A stretch of DNA of 64,000 nt from NCBI RefSeq assembly GCF_001905005.1, contig NZ_LWKZ01000001.1, positions 251,775 to 315,774 on the forward strand, in the 5' to 3' direction. The stretch comes from Streptomyces sp. CB02923. Lineage in GTDB: Bacteria; Actinomycetota; Actinomycetes; Streptomycetales; Streptomycetaceae. Positions 51,003-59,986 of this stretch are shown here, piece after piece; the first letter of the stretch is position 1; each line of letters opens with the position of its first letter. The notes under the pieces were generated by a model that worked only from the letters and a program-made list of their open reading frames with translations, was not told where the DNA came from and made no database searches. The position numbers were made by a program, and so were the translations under genes.

Positions 51003-51371
51003 ATGAGCACGTCCGATCAGCACCACCGCGTCCGTATATCCGCCGCACCCGAGCAGCCCGCCGTCATCGAGATCGACGGCCACGGTGTCGCCTCCTCGGT
51101 GGAGGCGTACCGGATCACGCAGACCGTGGACGAGGGGCTCGAAGTCGCGCTGTACGTGGCCACGGACTGGAACGGCGTGCGGTTCGAGAGCCTGGCGGAT
51201 GTGGTGGTCGAGCCGGCGGACGTGCGGCCCGTCGTGGCCGGATTCCTGGACGCGGTGGACTGGCGCAAGCTCGACGAGGCCGTACTCGACCGTGATGATC
51301 TCGGCGGCGCGCCGGGGGAGCTGACGTGCGGGATGCTGGCACAGCTTCGGGAGTGGGCGCTGAGTGCTTGA
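51003..51371 (+). CDS. Uncharacterised protein
   Basis: A 122-residue alpha/beta protein starting MSTSDQHHRVRISAAPEQPA with IDGHGVASSVEAYRITQTVD and ESLADVVVEPADVRPVVAGF. No family recognised. A diverged copy of the 20-bp upstream and first coding bases of this gene recurs at about 54538-54606. A 22-codon frame (MLDLRGLARFAERHPVPDKR) overlaps its end. Confidence 0.6.
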   Translation: MSTSDQHHRVRISAAPEQPAVIEIDGHGVASSVEAYRITQTVDEGLEVALYVATDWNGVRFESLADVVVEPADVRPVVAGFLDAVDWRKLDEAVLDRDDLGGAPGELTCGMLAQLREWALSA

Positions 51372-51680
51372 TCTGCGCGGCCTCGCCCGGTTCGCCGAGC
51401 GGCACCCGGTGCCGGACAAGAGGTGCTAGTGCTCCGCCCAAGTGCACTTGTTGGAAAGCGGGGAAGCACCGTCGACTCTTTTAGAGACTTCACGCCGCAA
51501 CCGTGGCTAAACGTGCCAAGGGTCACGTCCGGTATACCAACTTCGGGTCAGATTGCCCCAATTCACAGCCTTGAGCAGAGCCTGACGCCCCCATAGATGT
51601 TGGTCGCGCGATATCCCGACCACCGTCGCCTGGCTCAAGGGGAACGCGGATGAGCCCGGCGGCCAGAAGGAGAAACACTC
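51372..51680. other. Intergenic region before the secreted nuclease gene
   Basis: 309 bp without a supported gene; the expected place of the nuclease promoter. Only the 22-codon overlap frame mentioned under the previous gene and short direct repeats were seen. Confidence 0.5.
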
Positions 51681-53696
51681 TTGTCTGGTTTATCAAGAAG
51701 AAAGCGCATTCTGCCCAAGCTCGCCGTCGCCACGGTGGCCGTCATGCTCCTCGGGGGAGGCGGCATCGCCGCCGCCGACAGCAGCGGTGCAACACTCGGG
51801 TGGGATTATTCGCCGGCCTCCCGCCCCGCGGCAGGCCCCGAGGCCCTGGCCAAGGCCAACAACCACCGGCCCGAGTCCGGGAAGAACCTCAAGGCCGCAC
51901 CGGGCGTCAAGGGCGCGAACGGGATGTGGCAGGTCAACAGCACCGCGCCCACTCTGTCCAACACCGTCACGGATGGTGATGGCGACACCGCAAACCTGAC
52001 CTTCGAGGTCTACTCCACCGACGCCAACGGCAACCCCAAGGAACAAGTCAAGCTCACCAACCCCGACACCGGTAAGCCCGCCGCCTACGGCGTCGTGGTG
52101 TCCAGCTTCGTCACCTCCGGCGGCACCGCGAAGGTCACCCTGCACTACGGCGACCTGAAGGCGAACACCACCTACGCCTTCCGCACCTCTGCCTACGACG
52201 GCGGCCTGTACGAGACCAACTGGTCAGCATGGGCGAAGTTCAAAACCCGCGGCCGGACCGTGGACATCAAGCTCCCGGAGCCGAACAAGAGCGCCCCGGC
52301 GGTGGACCTGGACAAGTACCAGGAGCCGCAGATCGGGAGACGTAACCGGCCCGAGGAGGTCGCACGCGCCGCGAAGGTCGCCGGCAAGGGCAGCGAGACC
52401 TGCACCGACCACGGCCAGAAGATCACCTGCATCAAAGTTGGGAAACCGTCCGACTTGAGCGCCAAGGAGAAGCAGGACGTCGCGGACAAGCTCCGTGCGG
52501 GCAGTGGCGATCTGGTGCCGTGGTGCAACGGCACAGGCGTCTCGGTGGGCAAGGACTACCTCAAGCGGGACAGCGCCTGTCTGAAGTGGGCCACGCCGAT
52601 CGTGTTCAAGTACTTGGTCAAGGGTCCGGACGGAAAGATCTACAACCCGGCGGACGCGCACTTTGCCTCGGCCATCGAGATCAAGCTCAACCCAGTGTCC
52701 CGGAAATTCACCCAGCGGTTCGCGCTGGTGCCGATGGACCCGTTCATCGTGCAGCGCGGCACCATCGGTATGCCGGGACCGTTCACCATGATCCCGACGT
52801 TCAAGTGCTCTGCGGAGTGCACCACCGCCGCCCCGGTGTGGGACGGGTCCCCTACGTGGCAGCCGAAGGGCGACATCCACGCCGCGTACGCCACCTTCAA
52901 CCACGAGTGGACCGGCGGCACCGCCACCAAGGTCTCCAGCCTTCAGCTGGACTGGACCATCGCTGGGACCGTCCAGGGTGGCGGCCAAGAGATCGAGAAC
53001 GACCCGCAGTGGCTGGGCAACTCCACCCCAGACTTCGATATCCGCTGCGACGCCGTCGCCTCTGCCACCAGCCCGGGCTGCGTGTTCTCGGCCTATAAGC
53101 CGACCTGGGTGATGAACTTCGCCAAGACGCCGGCCGCCGTCGCGCACGCCTGGCTGATCCAGTCGAAGCTTCCCAGCCACCCCGGCTCCAAGGCAGCGGA
53201 CAAACCGATCAAGTACCTGCCTGCGTCCGTGCGGGATTCGAACCTGAACCGGGAGGTCATCTGCCCGAGCGGCTGGGCCAAGAACTACGGCAGTCCAGAC
53301 ACCACCCCGATCGACACGAGCGACACCGTCAGCTGTGACGAGTTCGCCTACGCCGCCTCCTACAACTCGGGCGGTATGCCGGCCACCCTGGGCGGCATGA
53401 ACGAGGTCGACACCGGAAACGACTGCGTGCAGACCTACGCCTCACGCGTCGCGCCGGGCGACTGGAGGCTGTACGACGACACCCGTACCGCCGCTCCGAC
53501 GTGGAAGGAAGTCTGCGGACGCTCGTCGATGTCGAACTACCAGAACACCCAGTCGATGCAGCCGTTCTCCGGAACGTTCTCCTCGCCATCGAAGTACCGT
53601 CTGCTGGACAAGGACCCGTACTGGGTGGCCTTCCCTGAGTTCGCGCACTGTGACGCGTCCAAGGCGGCGGTGTCGTGCACCGTTCCGAAACCGTGA
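51681..53696 (+). CDS. Secreted protein with C-terminal NucA/NucB deoxyribonuclease-like domain, with a TTA codon
   Basis: A 671-residue exported protein. It starts at TTG behind AAGGAG. The signal peptide has a basic n-region (SRRKR), a hydrophobic core AVATVAVMLLGGGGIAA and probable cleavage near residue 32. Residues about 95-195 form an FN3-like beta domain (TYAFRTSAYDGGLYETNWSA). The central 300 residues are Cys- and Trp-containing beta-rich sequence of unknown role. Residues about 525-655 resemble NucA/NucB nucleases (TVSCDEFAYAASYNSGG and MNEVDTGNDCVQ). Codon 4 is TTA, so secretion may be tied to development. It could be a toxin or a scavenging nuclease. Confidence 0.72.
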   Translation: MSGLSRRKRILPKLAVATVAVMLLGGGGIAAADSSGATLGWDYSPASRPAAGPEALAKANNHRPESGKNLKAAPGVKGANGMWQVNSTAPTLSNTVTDGDGDTANLTFEVYSTDANGNPKEQVKLTNPDTGKPAAYGVVVSSFVTSGGTAKVTLHYGDLKANTTYAFRTSAYDGGLYETNWSAWAKFKTRGRTVDIKLPEPNKSAPAVDLDKYQEPQIGRRNRPEEVARAAKVAGKGSETCTDHGQKITCIKVGKPSDLSAKEKQDVADKLRAGSGDLVPWCNGTGVSVGKDYLKRDSACLKWATPIVFKYLVKGPDGKIYNPADAHFASAIEIKLNPVSRKFTQRFALVPMDPFIVQRGTIGMPGPFTMIPTFKCSAECTTAAPVWDGSPTWQPKGDIHAAYATFNHEWTGGTATKVSSLQLDWTIAGTVQGGGQEIENDPQWLGNSTPDFDIRCDAVASATSPGCVFSAYKPTWVMNFAKTPAAVAHAWLIQSKLPSHPGSKAADKPIKYLPASVRDSNLNREVICPSGWAKNYGSPDTTPIDTSDTVSCDEFAYAASYNSGGMPATLGGMNEVDTGNDCVQTYASRVAPGDWRLYDDTRTAAPTWKEVCGRSSMSNYQNTQSMQPFSGTFSSPSKYRLLDKDPYWVAFPEFAHCDASKAAVSCTVPKP

Positions 53697-53720
53697 ACGG
53701 CTGGTAGGACACGGCACAGG

Positions 53721-53753
53721 CTGGGGCGGGGCGGCTACACTCTCCCGCCCCAG
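53721..53753 (+). terminator. Hairpin between secreted nuclease and DUF6461-like gene
   Basis: CTGGGGCGGG and CCCGCCCCAG form a perfect 10-bp stem. Its loop contains TACACT, a possible -10 element for the next gene, so termination and promoter functions may overlap. Confidence 0.6.
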
Positions 53754-53780
53754 TCGCACCCTTAAAACCAGGAGAAGACA

Positions 53781-54383
53781 TTGAGCGACGGCATCACGTG
53801 GCTGGCCGACGCCTGGCGCGGAGAAGCCCCCATCCTCTTCGTCACCTTCGCACGCGGCATCAGCCCACACGACCTCGTTGTCCGGCTCGGTGCCCGCCCC
53901 GGAGACGTACTCGACCCGATCACCTTCGCCGAGGCCGAGCGGCTGACGTTCAACGACCGCGAATCAGCCCGCGTAGCCCGCTTCGGTGAAAGCGCGGGCT
54001 GGTCATACGCGGTGGAACAGGGATGGCCCTCCAAGGCTTGGTGGGCTCACCCCGAGGTCTCCGCAGGCGGGATAGAAGTCCTGCATCTGACCCCGAAGCC
54101 GGACGACCCGCCCCGGGAATGCTGGTACTACCGCGACGGCCAGACCGTCGGCCGCTTCGACATCGGCGACACCCCAGACGAGGGCCTGGCGTTCCTGCTG
54201 CCGGCGTTCGAGGAAGCCGGACTCCTCGATGAGGACGCGAGCGAGGAGTTCGACTCGTTGCGCGCGACCCTGACCGCCTTGCAACAGCAGTTCGGGCTGT
54301 CACTGCCACGCCAGGCAATCCTCAACGGCCAGCTGCCCGCAGCGGTGACAGCGACCGTGCCGCCAGAAAATCTGGGGGACTGA
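53781..54383 (+). CDS. DUF6461-like protein, possible partner or immunity protein of the secreted nuclease
   Basis: A 200-residue protein starting at TTG behind CAGGAGAAG. The pattern ITWLADAWRGEAPILFVTFA, RGISPHDLVVRLGA and the later EVLHLTPKPDDPPRECWYYR matches the DUF6461 type, widely found in Streptomyces as tandem immunity-like proteins. It lies 84 bp downstream of the NucA/NucB-type nuclease. An immunity role is inferred from position only. Confidence 0.65.
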   Translation: MSDGITWLADAWRGEAPILFVTFARGISPHDLVVRLGARPGDVLDPITFAEAERLTFNDRESARVARFGESAGWSYAVEQGWPSKAWWAHPEVSAGGIEVLHLTPKPDDPPRECWYYRDGQTVGRFDIGDTPDEGLAFLLPAFEEAGLLDEDASEEFDSLRATLTALQQQFGLSLPRQAILNGQLPAAVTATVPPENLGD

Positions 54384-54660
54384 CGAGCGCGCCATGAGCA
54401 GAAGGTGCCAGGTGCGTCCGCTGGCAACCCCGGATGTACGGAGCTGCCCTGCTACAGCTGGTCGCGCAGCAGGCCGCCAAACGTCTGCTCAGCCACCCCG
54501 CGCACTGCCCGAGGCCGGAGCGCATCGTGACGCTACGTTCGCGCACCTAAGCACCGGATTGCGAGCACGTTCGAAGAGCACCGTCGCGTCCGCATCAGAG
54601 AGGCGAGTCGGTGCGGCATGATGCGATGGCCAGGTGGGTCAACGAGTATCGGAGCGGTAG

Positions 54661-55782
54661 ATGGGCGGCTGCGAGGCAGGCTCCACCGACGCGTGGGGTG
54701 ACGCCATAGCCCGCGCCAACGACGTGGTGGCTCCACATCACTTCGGGGGGCATGAGGAGAACTGGGATTTCGTTGCGATCCGCGACATCGTCGCGATGGT
54801 TCTCTACGCCCTGCACGCCGGTGACGAGCGACCGGTGCCGCACGTGCCGTGGGATGCGGTGCTGTGGCATTTGGGCAACGACGGCCGCGTGGTCACCTTG
54901 GTCGAGGGGGCGCTGCCCCACCTGGCTCCCGGATCGCTGGCTGTTCCAGCTGATGAGCGCATCGCCAAATGCTGGCAGTGGCTGAACAAGACCTGGGATC
55001 CGCAAGCGCCGATTCGGTCCCAGTTGCAAGGGGGCGTCGAAACCGGGCCGCGCTGGGATGGCCTGAGTCGGGGAATCGGCAGAACCCTCCCGGACCCGGC
55101 CGTCGAGGTCTGTACCAGCTGGGCCGCCACAGCGGTGGAGACCGCTCTTAACGCGGAGCGCGGCGGATACCGCCTCTTCCAACGCGTGCGTGTTGCCGAG
55201 GGCGCCTTCAGGAACCAGTACGGATACGTACGACAGCTAGGCTGGGTGTTCGACGACGATGCGCAGCGGGCCGCCGACGGCCCCCCGGCCTGGTACCTCG
55301 TGGACCTTGACGAGGCCGACGCCCCGCAGCGCTTCGAGGCCCGATGCCTGACCCCTGGCACCGACGTCAGGCGGTGGCCCGAGCGAGTCCCTGGCCCCCA
55401 GAAATCCAGTCCGCCGACGCGCCGGGGTGAGGACGAGGCGACCCGAGCCAGCTCTTGCGCCGAGCACCTCGCCGAAGTACTGGGCCGCGCCAGCAACCCG
55501 GAAGCCGTTCCCGACCGCCTGCGACAGGCGATCGCCAGCGCGCACAGCCATCACCACCAGGAAGAAGATCACCAGGCCCGACCACGGCCCCACCGCGTCA
55601 CCTGGCAGGTGATCTCGCACTGGTACCAGGTGACGGAGACCTACTCCCCCACCGCCGTACTGCGCCTGTGGGAGGTCGTCACCAAGACCCACCTGCACGA
55701 CGACGGGCCCGTCCACCACCTCGCCGCGGACGAGGCAGCCGCGCAAGCCCTGATCGCCCGCTACGCTTCCGCGCCTCGCTGA
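54661..55782 (+). CDS. Uncharacterised protein
   Basis: A 373-residue soluble protein of unknown function. The first half is helical (IRDIVAMVLYALHAGDERPV, ADERIAKCWQWLNKTW). The middle is beta-rich (LFQRVRVAEGAFRNQYGYVR, PAWYLVDLDEADAPQ), and the C-terminus has a His-rich segment (SAHSHHHQEEDHQ) then TWQVISHWYQVTETY. No motif of a known enzyme was seen. It converges on the minus-strand gene at 55854 with 71 bp between. Confidence 0.6.
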   Translation: MGGCEAGSTDAWGDAIARANDVVAPHHFGGHEENWDFVAIRDIVAMVLYALHAGDERPVPHVPWDAVLWHLGNDGRVVTLVEGALPHLAPGSLAVPADERIAKCWQWLNKTWDPQAPIRSQLQGGVETGPRWDGLSRGIGRTLPDPAVEVCTSWAATAVETALNAERGGYRLFQRVRVAEGAFRNQYGYVRQLGWVFDDDAQRAADGPPAWYLVDLDEADAPQRFEARCLTPGTDVRRWPERVPGPQKSSPPTRRGEDEATRASSCAEHLAEVLGRASNPEAVPDRLRQAIASAHSHHHQEEDHQARPRPHRVTWQVISHWYQVTETYSPTAVLRLWEVVTKTHLHDDGPVHHLAADEAAAQALIARYASAPR

Positions 55783-55853
55783 TGTCCTTTACGGGCCCTG
55801 CTGCTGAGCTGCGAGCCCCGACGTCGCCAGCCAGCAGCACTGGCCGGGCCGCG

Positions 55854-57602
55854 TCACTCGGCATCGGCAGGCTGCTCCGCCACAGGTGAGATCCACATGG
55901 TCATGTGCGGCGCCCAGCCGACGGACGGCGGGCCGCGTCGAACCGGCCGACGCTGCAGCACCCCGGCCACGTCACGCAGCGGCGAGACGGGCGCGGGCGC
56001 GGCCAGCAGGTTCAGCGCCGGCAGGTAGGGCGCGAAGACGCTGCTGATCTCGCTGGCCACCTCGGCATCGGTCATCGGCCGCCCGTCTTCCCCAAGGGGG
56101 TGCAGCGCGATGCGCGCCGTCGCAGCGGCGGCCTCCTGGGCGGTATCGCCGCTGAGCACCAACTGCCAGTCGTGACAGGTGCGTAGGTGGGGGCCACGGG
56201 TGTGGTAGTCGAGGAGCCGGAGTTCCGGCCGGTGTTCGGGGCCGGCCTCCAGGAACGCCAGCAGGCCGCCGCTATAGCTCAGGTCGGCGTTGAGGTGGAT
56301 CAGCGTGGCGGCCGGCACGGGCAACCGGTGCGGCAGCTCGCACGGGGGTGCGGGGAGGTCGGCCATGGGAATGTGGGTCATCGCCAGGGCGTGCCTGCCG
56401 CCGGAGCGCCAGGCGCCCAGCGCCGCGATGACGGTGGCATCCGCGACCGCCTCCACCGACGTGGGGACGCGGAACTTGGTGACCAGCTCGGCCGCGACCC
56501 GGGCCACCGGCATCCAGCACCACTGGGGCCAGCTCCCGAACGTGCGCGCCCGCAGTTCCTCCAACGCGTCGAAGACGCCGGGGTAGGCATCCTCACAGGA
56601 CGCCTCCAGTTGCTGCAGTGGCTGCGCGGCAGAGCGATACAGCCGCGGCAGCCAGCGCGATGCGGCCGGCAGCTCGGTGTCCCGGTCGGGGGCGAACGCC
56701 TCGTCCAGGCCCGGCAGCGTGGTGGTGCGGGTCAGGCTGGACAGCTCTCCCACCACCTCGGGGTGGTCTTCGCGCGCCTTCGCCTCGACCTTCGCGGCGG
56801 CCTGTACGACAGCGTCGGCAACAGCTCGCGCATCGGTGGCCGTGCCGTACCGCACACCCCGGTGTCGCACCTTCTCCGCGGCCAGCGCCCGGCCGGTGAC
56901 CGGATCGGCACGCAGCTCGCGTGTGGGCACGATGTTCTCGGACAAGGCGTACCAGGCGGCGACGATGGCGCGCAGGGCCGGCGCGTGCGCCGTCCCGGTC
57001 ACGCCACCCGGCCCGCTCGCGTACAGGCGCTGGTCGATCACCGGTACGAAGTGCACGGCAAGGCCGTACTCGTGCAGCAGCGGGATCGCCCGCAGCAGGT
57101 CCTCCGCCCCAGGCTCACTCCCTGTGCTGGTGGCGGATCCCGCCCGTTGCGCCGCCGCACGGTGGTCGGACCACCACGTCAGGTGTACGCCTTCGGCGGA
57201 GTCCCCCGGCAGCGGTCCCCAGGTTGCAGCCGTGACGACTGCCCCGGGCTGCGTGACCGACACGGGCTGCGCGAACACGATCATGCCGCTGGGTGCCGGC
57301 AGGACAGCGGGCAGCAGCGGCAGCGCGACCGGTTGGTCAGCCACCGTGCGCACCGCCTCGACGACGGGCGCCTCCAGGGCGAACAGCCGGGCATCGGATA
57401 CCCGCCGAGCCTCCGCGCCGACCAAGCGCTCGGCCTGCTCCTCCACACGAAGCCCACGCCACTGTGCCGGCATCGCGAACTGCTCGCCCTCGCGCAGCAT
57501 GGCCATCGTCATCGTGTACGCGTACGGCCCTCGGAGATAGCGCAGCAGCCCCAACCGCAACTCCGCAGCCCGGGCCACCAGCTCAGGTCCTGTTGTTCCC
57601 AC
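55854..57602 (-). CDS. Large uncharacterised protein
   Basis: A 582-residue protein without signal peptide or membrane helices. It opens with a helical region (ELVARAAELRLGLLRYLRGP), then beta-rich segments (GMIVFAQPVSVTQPGAVV, GVHLTWWSDHRAAAQRAG, GLAVHFVPVIDQRLYASG). The middle includes AVVQAAAKVEAKAREDHPEV and the end LVLSGDTAQEAAAATARIAL. A GTG start at 57602 follows AAGG. No family recognised; accessory-region distribution is likely. Confidence 0.6.
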   Translation of the reverse strand: MGTTGPELVARAAELRLGLLRYLRGPYAYTMTMAMLREGEQFAMPAQWRGLRVEEQAERLVGAEARRVSDARLFALEAPVVEAVRTVADQPVALPLLPAVLPAPSGMIVFAQPVSVTQPGAVVTAATWGPLPGDSAEGVHLTWWSDHRAAAQRAGSATSTGSEPGAEDLLRAIPLLHEYGLAVHFVPVIDQRLYASGPGGVTGTAHAPALRAIVAAWYALSENIVPTRELRADPVTGRALAAEKVRHRGVRYGTATDARAVADAVVQAAAKVEAKAREDHPEVVGELSSLTRTTTLPGLDEAFAPDRDTELPAASRWLPRLYRSAAQPLQQLEASCEDAYPGVFDALEELRARTFGSWPQWCWMPVARVAAELVTKFRVPTSVEAVADATVIAALGAWRSGGRHALAMTHIPMADLPAPPCELPHRLPVPAATLIHLNADLSYSGGLLAFLEAGPEHRPELRLLDYHTRGPHLRTCHDWQLVLSGDTAQEAAAATARIALHPLGEDGRPMTDAEVASEISSVFAPYLPALNLLAAPAPVSPLRDVAGVLQRRPVRRGPPSVGWAPHMTMWISPVAEQPADAE

Positions 57603-57714
57603 GGACCGGACCTTAGTCGACCCGATCCAAATCTGGCCGATACCCTGATCTGGCCACGAGACGCAAGTCGTTGGGAGAGCGGGGCCCGTGGTCCCTTCAG
57701 GAGGCGCCCTGTTC

Positions 57715-58338
57715 TCAGGCAGCTTGGTCGCAGCGCGCGGTGAAGATCAGACGCGGCTTGACGGCTGGAGTCGCGATCCCTGGCAGGAGGTAGCGCCAAA
57801 GGGTGGTCACTCGATAGTGCAAGTCGGCTCGGCCAACGGATATGTCGGAGACAAGCTGCGCGCCGGAGTAGGAACTGACCAGCAGCCAGGCCAATTCCTT
57901 CTCGTCCACCCCTGGCAGTAGTTGCCCACCTATTTTGGCGGCCCGCAGTTGCTCGGCGAACGTGTCTATCCAGTAACGGTAAGCGGAGTCGTCTTGAACC
58001 CCCCAGGCTCCTTGTTCGATGGCGAGACGGACCCCCGCGCGTAGTTGCGAGTTGCTCTGCAGCTCGCTCGCGAGGTACAGGGTGATGTCGATGAGTCGTT
58101 GCAAGCCGTCTTCGCCCGGCGGCATTTCCAGTCCATCGCCCTGCTCAATCATCACAGCGTGAGCGAGGTCACTCTTAGACGCGAAGTGGAAGTACATCGC
58201 TCCCGCCGTGACCTCCGCACGCCTCATGATCTTGCTGATACTCGCTCCAGAGTAACCGTACTCGTCGAATAGCTCGGATGCTGCCCGGAGTATGGCTTCC
58301 CGTGTCTTGACCGCCCGTTCCTGCACTGTGCCGCTCAT
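57715..58338 (-). CDS. TetR-family regulator of the gamma-butyrolactone receptor (ScbR/ArpA) type
   Basis: A 207-residue protein: KTREAILRAASELFDEYGYS, SISKIMRRAEVTAGAMYFHF and KSDLAHAVMIEQ form the TetR DNA-binding domain with the ScbR/ArpA pattern. The C-terminal ligand domain follows (RLIDITLYLASELQSNSQLR, then WLLVSSYSGAQLVSDIS). ATG 58338 begins the conserved part; an in-frame GTG at 58413 would add 25 residues. No butyrolactone synthase (AfsA-like) gene is nearby, so it is an orphan receptor, possibly responding to host signals or antibiotics. Confidence 0.85.
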   Translation of the reverse strand: MSGTVQERAVKTREAILRAASELFDEYGYSGASISKIMRRAEVTAGAMYFHFASKSDLAHAVMIEQGDGLEMPPGEDGLQRLIDITLYLASELQSNSQLRAGVRLAIEQGAWGVQDDSAYRYWIDTFAEQLRAAKIGGQLLPGVDEKELAWLLVSSYSGAQLVSDISVGRADLHYRVTTLWRYLLPGIATPAVKPRLIFTARCDQAA

Positions 58339-58554
58339 CCCTTCGACGAATACGTGGTGGTACGAAAATGCCGAACCCGCGCCGCGCCGGAGAGGCAGAG
58401 AAAAGTTGATCACCGCAAGGTCTCTTTCCCGCTGCCGTACAGATCGCGGTCGCGCTCCGAGCCCATGCGAGCTATGGCGAGGTAAGCCAGCGGTTCAAGA
58501 AGGCACGTAGCGGAAGGCTGCGCCGGGACGGATCGCAGCGACATGCCGGGCCGC

Positions 58555-58600
58555 TCTCCGGTTCGATGGGCCGCTAGGCGACCTCCTCGTCGAACCGGAG
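58555..58600 (-). terminator. Terminator of the MmyB-like regulator gene
   Basis: CTCCGGTTCGA and TCGAACCGGAG pair perfectly (11 bp) across a 24-base loop, about 25 bp past the stop of the gene at 58625. Confidence 0.75.
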
Positions 58601-58624
58601 GCCGCAGCCACTGGTTGGTCATGT

Positions 58625-59986
58625 TCAGGCATACGGCAGCAAATTGTCCTGCTCGTACAGGTCGCGCCACACCTCACGCAGCAGGAGGATCCGCTGCTGC
58701 AGTTGTGGGAGCAGTTTCTGGATTTGCTCGATGGCTGCGTCCGGGGTGGCTGGCAGGGCGCAGCGCGTGAGCAGTTTCACTTCGTCACGCGCCTCGGGAA
58801 GGAGGGCTGCCTGCGGCATGCGGGCGATCACCGCATTCGCATCAACCTCGGTCACCGCCCATTCGCCCGACGCCTCTTCGATCGCCCAGATGACCGAGTG
58901 GTTGCTCGGCGACAGCGTCAGACGATTGCCCGGACCTATCAGGCTGCTGAGGACAGGCAGCGAAATCCCCTCCTCTCCCGCCAGGGCCGCTGCCTCCTCT
59001 GCTGTATGCAAGATGAGACGAGCAGTGAGCGAATGTGCGTGGCGCTGACGTGCTGCATCGGCCCGCCCCTCATTCGTCCGAGCCCGGGGCGGTGCAGCTT
59101 GGGTTCTTTCCGCAACTGAGGTCGCGGCCCAGGCGTTTCGGGCGCCTCCGAGGGCGTCGTGCTCGTCGTCAGCGCGGTCGTTCTCGACCCAGGTGATCAC
59201 GACGAACCGGCAGTTGGGCATGCTCGCTGGGTACACCACGTGGCTGACGACCTCGACAGTCTCCCAACCCAGGGCCGGCACGTTCATGCGGAAGACGTGG
59301 CCGTCGCGGGTCTCGCCCAGCTCGTTCTCGGTCTCCCAGATGTGCCGCACATCAGGGTCCTTTTTGACGTCCTCGATCAGCTGGCGAAGCTCGGCGTCAT
59401 TCTCGTTGGTGGCTTCCGCGAACTTCAGCATTTTCACGTAGGCCGCGGCATGCTGATGCCAGTCATGATATTGGGCCCGGGCTTCGGAGCGGGTCAGTGC
59501 CCAGCGTATGAGGTTGGCGCCGGGCTCCATGACCCACGGCCACCACTCTGCCATGGCCGTGTTGAAGCTGATGATGTTCCAGTAGCGGTCGCAGAGGTAC
59601 GTCGGGCTGGGCATCTGCTGGTCGATAAGCAACCGCAGTGCACGCCGCAACTCGGGGCGGCCCTCGGCGCTCGACGTGGTGAGGGACGTGCCGACGTTAT
59701 ACAACAACAATGCGTGGCGTTCGTCACGGTCCATTGCGAACAAAGTAGCCAGCGAGTCGCACTGGGGTTGGGTGAATCGTGGCGGAGTGGCACCTCGTTC
59801 GATCTTCCGGTATGTGCGCACCCCCATTCCCAGGGACTTAGCGGCCAGCGCTTGCGTGACGCCAGCGGCCTTACGCCACCTTCGCAGTAGGGCGCCGAAT
59901 CCCATGAACTGTCCGGCAAGCTGCCCGGCGCCCTGTTCCGAAGATGCCTGGGTGGCGCCGTCGGGGTCCGGTTCCTTCGCGGCCAT
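58625..59986 (-). CDS. XRE regulator with MmyB-like ligand-binding domain and C-terminal extension
   Basis: A 453-residue protein. The helix-turn-helix lies at residues about 30-85 (LLRRWRKAAGVTQALAAKSL, then GVRTYRKIERGA). The MmyB-like domain follows with MPSPTYLCDRYWNIISFNTA and ANLIRWALTRSEARAQYHDW, related to PAS-like ligand domains. The last 150 residues, absent from short MmyB proteins, include LTARLILHTAEEAAALAGEE and a possible coiled coil (IQKLLPQLQQRILLLREVW). AAGGG precedes the ATG. Lower GC than core genes. It is transcribed toward the ScbR-like gene, separated by a terminator. Confidence 0.8.
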   Translation of the reverse strand: MAAKEPDPDGATQASSEQGAGQLAGQFMGFGALLRRWRKAAGVTQALAAKSLGMGVRTYRKIERGATPPRFTQPQCDSLATLFAMDRDERHALLLYNVGTSLTTSSAEGRPELRRALRLLIDQQMPSPTYLCDRYWNIISFNTAMAEWWPWVMEPGANLIRWALTRSEARAQYHDWHQHAAAYVKMLKFAEATNENDAELRQLIEDVKKDPDVRHIWETENELGETRDGHVFRMNVPALGWETVEVVSHVVYPASMPNCRFVVITWVENDRADDEHDALGGARNAWAATSVAERTQAAPPRARTNEGRADAARQRHAHSLTARLILHTAEEAAALAGEEGISLPVLSSLIGPGNRLTLSPSNHSVIWAIEEASGEWAVTEVDANAVIARMPQAALLPEARDEVKLLTRCALPATPDAAIEQIQKLLPQLQQRILLLREVWRDLYEQDNLLPYA

